Source: Macrotrachela quadricornifera (lineage: Eukaryota > Rotifera > Eurotatoria > Philodinida > Philodinidae). Taken from it: a stretch of DNA of 64,000 bases. Every line of letters begins with the position of its first letter. Position 1 is the first letter of the stretch. The position numbers were made by a program, and so were the translations under genes. The stretch spans positions 18,522 through 82,521 of the forward strand of contig JAJEKB010021859.1 of assembly GCA_022393335.1 (NCBI GenBank), read 5' to 3'. Shown in pieces: positions 46,143-57,691 of the stretch. The notes below the pieces were generated by a model, which saw nothing but the letters and a program-made list of their open reading frames with translations, had not been told where the DNA came from and ran no database searches.

Positions 46143-48785
46143 TATATCAAGAAAATATTAAAAAAAATAATTCAGAACTTAAAGTTTTTTTCCTAATTTT
46201 TAATTCAATAACTTATCATTTATCATAACTGCTTTGATTTTTTTATGAAAAATTTAACATTCTTACTTTGATACACAATAAATATGGAGCATTGTGAGGT
46301 GTCTAACTCAATATCGTCAGAAGAATGATAATATGAAATGATGATGGATCATATATCTTGGAAGATCTCCAGCAGATGATGCGGATAAATCATATGCAAT
46401 ATCATACATATGAAAAGATGATACAGAGAGTGAGAAAGGAAAAAACTAACGAATGTGATAGATGAGAATGAAAAAATCCAGATACATGTATGTAATATAT
46501 AGAAAAGAAAGAAGAGAGGAAAACGAAAGGACAATATCAAGTAAAGAATGAAAGGAAAAAATCCAATTGAATAAAAGAGAATATAACAAGAACATCTATC
46601 GAAGAAGAAACGGAATGGAGATGAATGAATCACTATCTAATAGCGTGCTTAACCATAATATACTGCGCGTGTTATTTCACAAATCAATTATCAGAAAAAT
46701 GCGACTTTTTTACCTTATGGGTAGTTCAATATCCTCTTTCTAATGAGACTATTTTCAAATTGAAACAAGATATTCGACAAAGCCGTTTTACTCTCACCAC
46801 TAGCCTTGAAGTTCAATTTATGTCATTTTTGACTGATATGTGACAGTGTTTGATCACAATAATTTACCTTTCATTTGAAATTAATATCATATTTGAAATC
46901 AGCCCCAGAAACTGAGTCGACCTAAGTAAGTTTCAAATTGTTTCTGCAACTTTTTTTCGGTCCAATTATTTCATCTGTGTTCTTCCTCAGAAATACGAGA
47001 AAAAATGAATTTAATAGAAGATTAGTTTGCATAATGGAAAACAAATTCCAAAGCCATAAGATACTATTTTTAGATGAAATCGAAGGTAATTAAACAATAA
47101 AATAGTTGTTTTAAGTGGATTGATTTTTTTCCGTACCTCTGAAGGGGATCACAAGTCGAAAGTTGAACCGAAAGAAAGTTACAAAAACAATTTTAAACAT
47201 ATATAGATCAACTCAGTTTTTGGTACTGATTTCAAAACTAATATTTGTTTCAATTTAAAGTGGACCTTCTGTCACGAAATCAGCCAAATAGGAGTGAAAA
47301 AAAAAAGATTTTCGGTATTAGTTGATAGTATTTCACGGTTTTGACAAAATCATACAATTTTTTTATTTCAAAGGGATATTCAAATAGAGTATGAAAAACT
47401 GCATGAAACTGTAGATGTGGCTTCTTGATTCTCAATCAGTTCGTGGTACCAAAAAGCTTCTCACAACGATGAGTTATACTTATCTATGAGGTATTTTTTC
47501 TAACGATATGAAACATTTCGATTGCTTATGGACTGCTTTTAAAACTAAATCGATTTGAAATGGATAAAGCAACCATTTTTGCACATTTGGAATTTTTTGG
47601 AAGAAGAAAATCTATGTTTTCATATATAATTGGTTTAATATATCAAATCTATATGATGATGACATTATAGTCTATTTAGCAGTAAAATGCATTTTTCAGG
47701 TATAAAACTCAACTTAATCGAAATATAAATACGATATTCGTGATCAGCGCACAAAATCGCATGTAAATGATATGCTTCTGAAGATATTTAAAAAAAATTT
47801 TTTTTCGGTTCCTGGAGAGGGCCTCAGACGGAGGATCGTCAAACGGGGTCTTAACTAAGAAATGATGCAAGACTATGTGATATAAAACACTTCTAATATC
47901 TCTTCGATACTTTTTAAAGCGTTAAAAGTTTTTAAAAATTTGAGACAAAAAATGGTCATTCCTGCCTACGTCTTTTTCACATAAAATAGATGCATCCTTC
48001 TTCAGATAATGAATTTTCATAAAAAGATTGTCTTTTAAGAGAAATTTTAATTTCCTGCAAGAGATAGGATTTTTTTTGAAAATTCATTATCTGAAGAAGG
48101 ATGGGCTTGTTTTATGTGAAAATTTCAGAATATTCGAGTGTTTATAAGACATCTTTATGGACAAAATTTCAGATCCAAACTCATTCATTTACTACCGCTA
48201 CTCACATACTGTTACAGGTAAAAGAAACTAAGAAATCGGTCATAACTCTCTCTCTCTCAAAACAATAAGAGAATGAATCAAGTGAGGATATTTCACTACT
48301 CACTAGAATCTATAGGATAAAAATAGTCTGAGTTCAAAAGCTTTTTATCACCTCGAGAAATACCTCTTAAGCAATGAGTTTTCCTACATAAAACTTAATT
48401 TTGATAATTATTATGCCATTTACACAGCGTTCAGTTTACTGTTACCATGAAAAAGTATCTCTCTAATTCGATTTCAATAAACCAAGAAAATTTTTTTCTC
48501 TGAATATTGTGGAGAATTTAATGGAAAGTCTTTAAAATTCATCATATTATTATTACTTTTCTATGTGAAAGCAAACATAAACATAGACATTATCTCAAAT
48601 ATCCTTGTTAATTCCAGCATTACTGGAAGAAGAAATCTTTTGCACATTCTTTCTTTCAGTTTCCTAAAATTTATCAAATTAAGTCGATAGGATTTTTGTT
48701 ATCTATTTTGGATATCACAACTAACATATCTTTTGAAAGATATTCAAAATTTTGGTATTTGTACATGCAAAAATAAGTATAAAAT
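46143..48785. other. Gene-free region with a strong hairpin
   Basis: No coding gene is seen; the frames at 46349-46633 (minus) and 46625-46843 are low-complexity or unrecognised. The clearest structure is the inverted repeat at about 47970-48125. A short GC-richer patch at about 47810-47860 is unexplained. Confidence 0.5.
47970..48124. repeat. Near-perfect inverted repeat (27-bp perfect core)
   Basis: CATCCTTCTTCAGATAATGA followed by ATTTTCA (47993-48019) is repeated exactly in reverse complement at about 48078-48104. The pairing extends outward, with a few mismatches, through TTTTCACATAAAA on the left and TTTTATGTGAAAA on the right. Total arm length is about 45 nt around a roughly 60-nt loop. 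Confidence 0.8.
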
Positions 48786-48787
48786 AA

Positions 48788-49852
48788 ACTACTATGGGGG
48801 GCCAATTGCTTTCTCGCCTACTTTTTTTTAGGGTATATTGTACCAGTCGTACGTGCACGTGCTATTAATGACTATGCCTTCTGTTCAACCTTTTTCTTTT
48901 CCTTCTTCGTTCATCTGTCATCCCAATTCAAACACAACATTCTTGAAGAATATCGACTTGGAGTTATTGGTTATGGTTTTAAATCATTAGCTAGACCATT
49001 TGAAGTTAAAAGCGGTCACAAGCTGATCATGAACTGGTACAAACGATGGGATGGAACTCCTACTTCATTACGTTCGAAATCAAAAGATCATCGACCACGT
49101 ACAATGACAACACAAGAAGTTAAACAGTACATTTTAGAATTTGTTGAATCTATGAATCGTAAATGTGTAGCAGTTAATTACAAGATAATCCAAGCACATA
49201 TTGAATCTAAGTTAAATAGAAAAGTACTAATACGCACTAGTCGAAGATATGATAAAGCAAGCAGTTTAAAAGGGCGAAAAACTCGTCAGATGACATCTCG
49301 CGACGGTTCGCATATATACGAAATAACAATCAGTTCATTATCTTAATCTATCAATCAGTTGAATATTAAAAACTTATATTTGTGATAAAAGTTCTAGTCA
49401 CAATTTAGTCAGTATGATCAAAGCATTATGTGCTGGCAAATGTTATTGCGTCAAGAAAGTACTTTACATGCCAACAGCGAGTGCCAAATATTTACTACCA
49501 TTAGATAATCCTTTATGGCATTCTTTTAGAGAAAGTCTTCGAGGTAAACGTTCGTTAATTTTGGTCGATATACCTGCTCTATTATCTTAAACATTTTTTT
49601 TCTCTATCAGCACAACAAGTTCAAAAAACTTTTCGTAAATGCAGTTATAAATATGCGATTGATGATTGTTACGATCGACCCTAATGACTTTTTATGTTTT
49701 TATTATAATCTAGACATGGATATATGGTATACGTGAAAAGAGTATAACATTCTTTTACTTCCTCGCTCTAGTTCATAGATTAATAAATAAAAGAATATAG
49801 ACAAAAGCAAGAAAAAAAAAACGTAGGGGGAGGGAATCAATTGGCCCCCATA
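48788..49852 (+). mobile_element. Tc1/mariner-like element with TIRs, internally deleted
   Basis: The left terminus CTATGGGGGGCCAATTGCTT is matched by the reverse complement of the right terminus, CTATGGGGGCCAATTGATTC. Both are preceded by TA or A compatible with a TA target duplication, and both continue into a T-run. The element is about 1.06 kb. Coding remnants inside are on the plus strand. A typical full-length relative would be longer because it carries the DDE core. Confidence 0.8.
48940..49684 (+). pseudogene. Transposase remnant: HTH end and C-terminal end only
   Basis: From about 48945 the frame reads RLGVIGYGFKSLARPFEVK and then NWYKRWDGTPTSLRSKSKDH, the helix-turn-helix DNA-binding part of a Tc1/mariner-like (IS630-type) transposase. 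It continues through VKQYILEFV and ends at 49346. From about 49414 a second frame reads MIKALCAGKCYC, then YMPTASAKYLLPLDNPLWHS. This is the extreme C-terminal block of the same family, where Pro-Leu-Asp-Asn carries the last acidic residue. A likely 60-nt GT-AG intron (GTAAAC...ATCAG) precedes AQQVQKTFRKC. The central DDE core between the two parts is missing, so no active transposase is encoded. Confidence 0.72.
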
Positions 49853-50451
49853 GTAATAGCGTTGCTAACGGACTCAAAAATAAAGATTTTTTCAGCGAGA
49901 GAACGAGTTTTGCAAAGCGTAGAAAATCTCCACATCTTCATCAGAGTTTTGAATTATTACTCATAAAACTAACATGAAATTGTTCCTTCAAAAGTTGTGT
50001 AACATATAGGCAAACATGTTACTTTGTAAAGTTGGTCCAAAATCTGAGCCGTTTTCAAAGTGCTGAAGTTTCTAAATATGTGTATAGATCCAAGTTGGTG
50101 GTGTATTGTTTAATAGTACAAGTGACTTTATGTTAAAACCTCTTTTATTTTTACTGTAGTTCGATGCGTCTGATCAAGATGAATCGAATGACTAAATTAT
50201 ATTCAAGTTTTGACCTAATTTTCAAGCAGAAAATCGTCAAAAACCTCCCACAAATGCCTTAAAAAATTCAGTGTTCCACATTTGTATACTAGCAGTATTA
50301 TGAAGATTTCTCCATGAAAACGAAAGAAATTTGAAAAATTTTTTTATCAAAAAGATCAAAATTAAAAACTCTATCAATCCTAATAACGTCATGAAAATCT
50401 GAGAAAAATTTTGTATAGACGGGAGAGATCGCATGGGAATACTCTATAGTA

Positions 50452-50790
50452 GTCATACACTTTAACATCGTATCTTCTTTATCCTAAGGATTGATTGCAA
50501 TTAAGTTATTAGATCAATATCTTTCTAAAAGTTTCGTGTTAATAAAAAGTAATTTTGTCCTACAAGATAACGTCCATTCTTAGTTTCTTAGGTCATTCTG
50601 AAGCTAAATAAATTAGAATTTTCTCTAACTATCTATTGCCTAAGCTTTTTTTTTATAGATTACAATGGTGAGAAGTGCATTTGCTATTGACAATACAAAT
50701 GAAGCGACTTTTTTCCAAAGACAGTATACCAGACAATTCATTTTGGAAGAGCTAATTCTGAATTTTATTAAAATAATTATTAATAAAACG
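50452..50790 (+). repeat. Direct repeat copy 2 (see 40.19 kb)
   Basis: This matches 40190-40545. Here the exon-like second half stays open: after TTTATAG, a frame begins at the ATG of ACAATGGTGAGAAGTGC and reads MVRSAFAIDNTNEATF on to about residue 51 before a stop. I do not recognise the protein. The copies bracket about 10 kb containing the LRR gene and the Tc1/mariner relic. Confidence 0.75.
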
Positions 50791-51079
50791 AATAAATTAT
50801 ATTCATTTTCTGAAATGTGAATGAACAAATAGATATCGTTCTTGGTTTTCGATATTCAACATAAATATTTTTATTTTGTTTTATTTACTGCATGGATGCT
50901 TCTTGGTTTTTTCCTACTATTAAATGACTCATCGTAATACATTATAGGTATATGAGGAAGAAGAGCTATATTATTCATCCTTAACATTTAGGTAGTGAGC
51001 AACACATTTATTTATTCTTCTGCGTGATACAGGTAAGATGAGTCTTTATATAAAATGTATTGACAAAAATGATAATAGA

Positions 51080-51822
51080 TGTCCCAGAAATAACGAGCCT
51101 CTCAGTATTTTGACTATTTTTCTCCTATTATTCCTATGATGAAAACACTTTTTTTATTAAAAGATAGCGCCTGAAATTCTCTACAAAACCATCTATGACT
51201 AGGTCCAAAAACTGCTTTAAATATATTTGAAAAAAGATGAAAATCAAAGACATAGAAAAAGCTGTAAAATGCAAAGGGTAGAGCACCATCAATGAGCGCG
51301 CTTTGGATCCCCTTTGTTATCAATCCACCGTATTAAAAAAAAGAAAATATAGCAAAAGATACAGCGTGAAAAACTCTACAATTTACAAAAGAACTATTGT
51401 GCAAAGATGAAATAAGAAAAAGAATAAATTCATCTTATACCAAAAAAATTCATCGTTTTCGCACGGACGAAATTTGATCATTCAAAAATTTATCTGTTTT
51501 GAAACTAAGAAGTGCACCTATATTGTAGGACTTTTTATGCTGCATCTTTTGCTTTTCTAATAGAACACAGTAAGTAATTGACAAATCGGATGCAAAGCAC
51601 GGCCATTGATGGTGCGCAACCTTTTGCATTCTACAGCTTTTTTATATGTCTTTGATTTTCATCTTTTTTTCAAGTATATTTAAAGTCGTTTTGGGTCTAG
51701 TCATAGACGGTTTTGTAGAGAATTTCAAGTGCTATCTTTTAATAAAAAAAAGTATTTTAATCAAAGGAATAGTAGCGGAAAAATATTCAAAATATTTCTG
51801 GGACACGCGTTATTTTCAATAT
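51080..51822. mobile_element. Palindromic TIR element, ~0.74 kb, abutting the F-box gene
   Basis: The arms 51080-51330 and 51575-51822 are inverted copies over almost their whole length. Shared blocks include TGTCCCAGAAAT at the ends, AAAAGATAGC, TGAAATTCTCTACAAAACC, CTATGACTAG, AAAGATGAAAATCAAAGACA and GCACCATCAATG. The mirror-image short frames on the two strands (51114-51323 minus, 51646-51858 plus) are products of this symmetry, not genes. The centre carries CAGCGTGAAAAACTCTACAA and an inverted GCTGCATCTTTTGC, which link it to the 17.9 kb element. No transposase is present. Confidence 0.82.
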
Positions 51823-51865
51823 ATTTTATTATTGTGTAGATTTTTTAATCATATCTAATATTCAA

Positions 51866-53741
51866 ATGAATTTAAATCAAATTAAACGACAATCGAGTTT
51901 TACAGAACCTTTCAATTGGAAAATGAAGAGACGAAGAAACGGGTCATATCTCGCGTCAAAAGATTTAATTACTTCAATTGAAGATTTACCAAATGAAATT
52001 TTTTATGAAATTTTTGATTATCTTGATGGTTATGATATTTATCAGGTATTTTTCGATCTAAATATTCGTTTTCAACAGCTTTTTACTTCATCATCACTTC
52101 TCTTTAAAATAAAATTTACTCGACGGTCACTATCAGAAGTTAAAGATCGCTGTAAACATTTTGTCGTTCCCTACAGGCATCAAATCATTTCCCTTGAGGT
52201 TTGGGATTTACTGACCATTGATGAATTTTCTAAACAATGTATCATTGATTCATCATTTACTCATCTTCAATCAATTACTTTGGATGAAATTACATCAGAT
52301 AAACTAATGACATTTCTGTTTTATTTCAATTCTCTACCCCGACTCTCATCGTTGACAATATTTTTTGACAGTAATGACTTTTACAATCTGAGTGCAATAT
52401 ATCGAATGATTCTTCAATTTCATTCCTTGAAATATAATCGTCTCTTCTTTGTTGAAGAAACTGAACTAATAGGTTCGGTACCTTTTGCTGTCAATGAACA
52501 ATTTAGCAATCTAGAATATTTGAATATGGGACATAAATGCACTTTGAATGAACTTATTTCAATACTCTATCATACACCCCAATTACGTTGTCTAACTTGT
52601 GGAGAATTGCTTGGATCGAATGAAGATGTAGATGAACAAATATTATTAACGCTACCATATTTGACATGTATTCGAATTTATGATTGTTTTATGGAATTTA
52701 ATGAATTTGAAAAATTCGTGAAAAATATAAGTAGTCAATTGAAAAAGTTGGATATCTGGCGTTTTTGTAATGAGATTTATATTGATCCTGATCGATGGAA
52801 ACAATTAATTTTACAACATATACCTCATTTGTTGGAATTTCATGTAGAATGTCTCATAAATATTGATGACAATTTTAAAGAAATGTATTTCGATGCATTT
52901 ATCGAACAATTTAATTCACGATTTTGGATCGATCATAAATGGATTTTAGGACTTGAGTTCAGTTCTAAAAAACTATTTTATTCTATTAAATCCAATCGGT
53001 ATATTGAAGAATAATCTATTATTATTAATATATTGATAGTTATTGTTTTGTATTTTTAGTAAATTATGGTGTCAGTTGAACGAAAATGTAGATATGATCA
53101 CATATTCTAATCAAAGTTCATGTCATGATTTGATACCAAATATCAACAAATCTTCTACTCAATTTTTTCAAACAATTGAACTTTCCATTATGGATAGTGG
53201 TTGTTTGGCATCAAGTATATCAATAACTGACAAGCTATATCCCATGTTAATTGCATTACAAATTAATAGTTTATATGTTTACTTATATGAAATACCCATT
53301 TCTACATTCTTAACACTGATACATCTATTACCAAATCTTCATTCGTTAAGAGTATCAAATTTACCACTTTTAGAATTCAATAAGTTATCAAATGAACATA
53401 CAGAAAATTTTCGTTTAGCGTCAGATAACAATAAAATTACAAAAGTTTGGCTACCAAGAAAATTTAAATATGCAGAATTTCTTATTGATCTTTGTCCTCG
53501 AATTAAATATCTGAACATAAGTTGGATGATAAAAGCAGATTTTAAAAAATTTGTACGACTTGTTTTGATGAAAACTATGACATGTATTCCTCATCTTCAT
53601 TCATTACAAATGTATATTCATAATGGAAACGATGAGATAATTCGAAAATTACAAAAAATGATCAATTTGGAAAAACTTCGTACTGACTTCATAATTAAAC
53701 GTTCAGGTGGTTTTATCACTTTGCAGTTGAAATCAGAATAA
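51866..53741 (+). CDS. F-box protein with LRR-like region (2 exons)
   Basis: The exons are 51866-52998 and 53060-53741, 1815 nt, 604 aa. The 61-nt intron (GTATAT...TTTTTAG) joins codon 378 as CG|T, linking SN to RKLWCQLNENVDM; unspliced, the frame stops after NRYIEE. The N-terminal 25 residues are basic (MNLNQIKRQ ... KMKRRRNGS). The F-box covers about 34-75 (IEDLPNEIFYEIFDYLDGYD ... FDLNIRFQQLF). The rest is leucine-rich, with LRR-like segments such as LQSITLDEIT, LEYLNMGHKC and LHSLRVSNLPLLEF. The predicted role is an SCF ubiquitin-ligase adaptor, with substrate binding through the C-terminal region. The start codon lies only about 45 bp beyond the palindromic element, so promoter sequence or 5' UTR may be element-derived. 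Codon use is less extreme than in the 22 kb paralog. Confidence 0.87.
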
Positions 53742-54122
53742 TTCATTTATTTTGATTTGAATTCATCTAATCTTTTTTTTTCTCTAAGATCAATATAATT
53801 TCGAAAAATATATTTTCTCTACTCTACAAATATTGGCAATGCTCTTTTAGTATTATTCATAATCTATCAGTAAGATAGAGTTTTTCTTTATAATATCGTT
53901 TTTAGTAGCGATGTAAATTAAGTGACAGGAAAGGAAAATACATATTATATCTAATATCTGATATATACTATTTTCAATTTAATGTGCTTTCAAACTTTCA
54001 ATTATATAAAAATTCTGTCTAAGAACAGTTATATTTTTATTTAGTATTTTATAATATAATTGTTTATACAGGTTTTAATTTTTCTTAGATCAGTTGAAAA
54101 TATTTTAAATTGAATTGTATTT

Positions 54123-55256
54123 TTATTCTAAATTCATGTTTGTTAAATAAAGTTTATTATTTTGATGTTTCATTCCATTATCGTTATTTTCATTGACTTC
54201 TTCATTTTGTTTTCTACATTTTCTAATAATATTAACAATTTCATTGACTATTAAAGGTATTAATATAGCTAAAACTGCTTTTAATCCACCAAGTATACCA
54301 AGACAGGCTGTTATTACTTCAATTCCTTCTCGACGTATTTCAATTAAATATGAACATGATAATGGTTTACATTCCGAATAATATTGTTCATATGATATAG
54401 CAGAATTCCAATCTTCAATAAATAACTTTTCTATCATATCTTTTATTTTTGTATCTGGAGAATATCGACTATTAGAAGATGAGCTAAGAGGAATAGCTGA
54501 TTGTAAAATTCCTTAACTGTCAAGGCAGGTTTTACTATATAGACAAATAAAACTCGAAAGAAATAGACTTTCGACGATCGAACATCCAGTATAAACGTCC
54601 GGTACGTAAATCGTATCTGTTAGATAACCTGTACTATTATAAAAATCTATACGAGCTTGCGATGTATAAGATGAATTAACAACACATGAGCACGTATTAT
54701 TATTTTTATCGTAAACATACGAATTGGAATAAAAATTAACGTAATAATTACCGATCATAGTTGCATAAAAATTCGAACCATATCCAAGCATTACTTGATT
54801 ACCATTAAAAAAACTTCTTAACAATTGAAGATATCTACTGAACGATTTTGTTGTTGTCCGATAACATAGCCACTTACTAGATTTAATGCATAAAAACTTT
54901 TTAAGTTATCCATAACTGTTTGTTCAGATAGAATACAAAAATCTCGAAGAATAGTGAAGAAATTCGTAATAGAAACAGGTCTATCTCCTGTAGAACCCCT
55001 TCTCACAAGATCAAGATTGATAAAATCTTGGTTTAATCTCGATAAATTTTTCATATTTAATAGCGACATTTTCACATGGACAACGAAGTGAAGATGAATA
55101 TTCTTTGCTTAAATGTCGATACGTATCTAAATCTGGTTTTTCATCAGTTTTTGTTATGGTACGTATTGTTAACGAATAATAACTTGTAAGTACAATAAGA
55201 CTAATCATTAATGAAAGTAAGAAGATATATGTCGATATTGTACCCGATAAAAGCAA
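54123..55256 (-). pseudogene. Broken bdelloid-type membrane protein gene with Cys-rich ectodomain
   Basis: Three minus-strand frames read on in order. The first (55256 to about 55020) begins with an N-terminal membrane segment (TYIFLLSLMISLIVLTSYY), then LSKEYSSSLRCPCENVAIKY. A shift leads to FFTILRDFCILSEQTVMDNL (about 54960-54900). A second shift leads to LQLLRSFFNGNQVMLGYGSN, NNNTCSCVVNSS and GCSIVESLFLSSFICLYSKT, which ends at an in-frame TAA (54513-54515). The same frame then resumes with YSPDTKIKDMIEKLFIEDWN and a C-terminal membrane segment (ACLGILGGLKAVLAILIPLI). The order matches a large bdelloid family of unknown function with short N- and C-terminal membrane helices. Two frameshifts and one nonsense codon make a working product unlikely, unless sequencing errors explain them. 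Confidence 0.62.
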
Positions 55257-56374
55257 CTAACATTTTTTATTAACTATAGGAACTTTGAATATATTAAATT
55301 CAGAAAGTTTCGTTTTGATTGTGCGAAACATGGTTGTAACTGAAAATGAATAATAAAGGTAATTTAACTGTAGACAGCTTTTTAAAAATCATTCTTCTCT
55401 CATTAAACTGTGTGTATGTTGGGTAAATATAAGAAGGGAATAACATTGTATTTCTATGTAAATACAAGTCAAATACAGGAATTCTTTAACATTTAAAACT
55501 TCTACACATATCTTTGTCATCATTTATAATGTATACTATTTTTTCTAAAGCTAAATTAGTTAACTGACTTTGAGACGATCGATCAATACCTAATCATTCT
55601 TTATCTGTTGAAAGAGAAAGATTACTGATAAATTTTAGAAAGACTCATATGTTATCATCTCACTTGAACACAAAATTGTATTTCATAATCAGAAGATGAG
55701 GTTCAGCGCTGTCTAACAGTTGAATATGTTTCCTTATGCATATGACAATATAGGTGACTTAGTTGGTAGAGCAACCAACTAGTTATTGGCTAACACGAGT
55801 TTGATACTAAAAAATAGTTCTTCCTCTAACTTGTCAATATACTTTCTTTTTCGCTTAAAAATAAAAAAAAACAAACTCTCACCCATCCATCACCCTCATA
55901 CTATATAGCCTGTATTTACATAGAAATGCAACATTACTCTTTACCCATATTTACTTAACATATACACATTGTTAATGAGAGACGAATGACTTAGAAGCAT
56001 ATTTTTTCTTGGAATACGAAAAAGTATTGCTACAGTTGAATTGGTTTTATTATTCATTTTCAGTCAACACAATATTTCGCACAATTAAAAAAAAACTTTT
56101 CTAAATTTAACTTATTCAGAGAGGATTCATACGAAATTATTTTATACAAGCGATTTTTAGTGTCAAGTATTATAAAAGAAAAAATAAATTCTTAGATAAA
56201 AGAACATACTTTGTTGTTACTTTTTTTTACTTACGGTAAATAATATATCATTCTATTATTTGCATTGTAAAGGGATTGTCTACAGGAGAATATCTTTGAT
56301 ATTCTTTTGCAAACAATTATTATCAAAAATCATTTTGTTTTTATTTTTATTACAATATAAAAGAATAATATAAA
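55257..56374. other. Intergenic with a tRNA-like relic
   Basis: AT-rich, with no coding gene. The notable feature is a tRNA-resembling segment at about 55750-55815. Confidence 0.45.
55750..55815 (+). repeat. tRNA-like relic or SINE head
   Basis: TGACTTAGTTGGTAGAGCA resembles the 5' part of a tRNA with the internal A box. CAACCAACTAGTTATTGG follows, then ACACGAGTTTGATAC, a degraded B box (compare GGTTCGANNC). The acceptor stem does not pair cleanly. It is best read as a tRNA pseudogene or tRNA-derived SINE rather than a working tRNA. Confidence 0.4.
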
Positions 56375-57226
56375 TTAATCGAAGATTTTAGCAGTAAATC
56401 CTATAATAATTAAAGTAATTGTGAATAAATATGATGATATTGTTTGTCTATGACTAATATTAAAACCTAAAAATTTATCAAAATCAAATAAAATATCACA
56501 TTTATCACGAATTTGAAGACTAGTATTAACTCCATTGCAATTTGGTGATCGACAACGAATAAATCCATTTTCAATACGTCTACGATCAATCATATTAAAA
56601 AGAACTTCTTTACCTAAATATTCTTCTTGTATATCATTAGTAAAACAAGTTGCACATATTTTATTCATTGTAGATTCAATTGTAAATTTTGTTAAACATT
56701 GTTTACAAGTATTTTTATCAATACCAATTGGTGAATGACAATCTTCATATGTTTCATTTGCATAAAGTAAACACCAATTACCATTAAATGGAATATTTGG
56801 TTCAAGAAGATATTCAAGTTCAAGAAATTTATTATTTATAGTTAATGATTCTAATAAACGTTTAAATATATTTGCATTATTACATTTATCAGTCGAACAA
56901 AAATAATACAATGAATGTTGCATTTGTTGAATAACTCCAAAACCAGACATAATAGCATTTGCACGAAGTGTATGTTCTGTTAATAATGATTCTATATCAT
57001 TAGGTATTATATGAATACTAGTTGTATTTGTTGTTAAATACAATTGTATATCTATACTACATCTAGTATGATTACCTGTAATCGTACAATTTTGAATTTC
57101 AGTTGGAATATTGTTAGAATTAATAATATAAGTGTATCTATCAGGTGTTAATGAACAATCATAGCATGATATTCCACTTGATATTGAATAGATCAGTGAA
57201 AATATGATAAATATATGAAGTAACAT
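56375..57226 (-). CDS. Secreted/GPI-type Ly6/uPAR-like cysteine-rich protein
   Basis: A 283-residue single-exon protein. Residues 1-18 form a signal peptide (LLHIFIIFSLIYSISSG) followed at once by CYDC, the usual start of a three-finger Ly6/uPAR domain. The first module ends with FCSTDKCNN, matching the CCxxDxCN-type ending. A second Cys-rich stretch (NWCLLYANETYEDC, CKQCLTKF, ICATCF, RCRSPNCNG) looks like one or two further three-finger-like modules. The last about 17 residues are hydrophobic (SYLFTITLIIIGFTAKIF), with almost no cytoplasmic tail. This is consistent with GPI attachment or a C-terminal membrane helix. Several N-x-S/T sites are present. A likely cell-surface binding protein; its ligand is unknown. 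It sits between two other surface or secreted genes on the same strand. Confidence 0.72.
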   Translation of the reverse strand: MLLHIFIIFSLIYSISSGISCYDCSLTPDRYTYIINSNNIPTEIQNCTITGNHTRCSIDIQLYLTTNTTSIHIIPNDIESLLTEHTLRANAIMSGFGVIQQMQHSLYYFCSTDKCNNANIFKRLLESLTINNKFLELEYLLEPNIPFNGNWCLLYANETYEDCHSPIGIDKNTCKQCLTKFTIESTMNKICATCFTNDIQEEYLGKEVLFNMIDRRRIENGFIRCRSPNCNGVNTSLQIRDKCDILFDFDKFLGFNISHRQTISSYLFTITLIIIGFTAKIFD

Positions 57227-57691
57227 TTTTATTAGTTATTTTTTCCTTAAAATGAATCAAGTTTAATGTGAGATAGTGATATTTATATTAGTATAACATT
57301 AAATAGGTACTTGTTTGAAAATTACACTGCGCATAAAATAATTTATGTTTTCTTTTTGATATAAGTCACAAGGTAAAAGAGATAACAGATGAAAAAAATT
57401 AGAAAGTAAAAAGAAAAACAAAGAAATTCAGGTAGAATAATTCAATATTTTACTATTATATAATGACAATAGTTTTATTACGAATCATTAGCATCTAGAG
57501 CTTTATTAAATGATTTATTTTTTATAATACATGATTGATATTGTCATCGTGAATGTTGTAAAATCTTTTATTTATCGAGATTATAGATCCATATTTTGGA
57601 GACGATACAAATGGAGCTTTTCAATAGAAAAAAAAATGTAAAATTGATCATATTCAAAATTTACATAAATATCTAAATTTCCAAGTTTAGT
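57227..57691. other. Short intergenic spacer
   Basis: AT-rich, between two minus-strand genes; it should contain the promoter of the Ly6-like gene and the 3' end of the LamG gene. No other feature is seen. Confidence 0.5.

Noticed and set aside
46349..46633. Minus-strand 94-codon Phe/Ser-rich frame
   Set aside because: Composition reflects a purine-rich tract on the plus strand; no domain.
40190..50790. Direct repeats as LTRs of a retrotransposon
   Set aside because: No gag/pol, primer-binding site or polypurine tract lies between them, and the interval holds an ordinary LRR gene and a DNA transposon relic.
51114..51858. Two similar short proteins encoded on opposite strands (51114-51323 minus, 51646-51858 plus)
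   Set aside because: They are mirror products of the palindromic element's arms, not genes.
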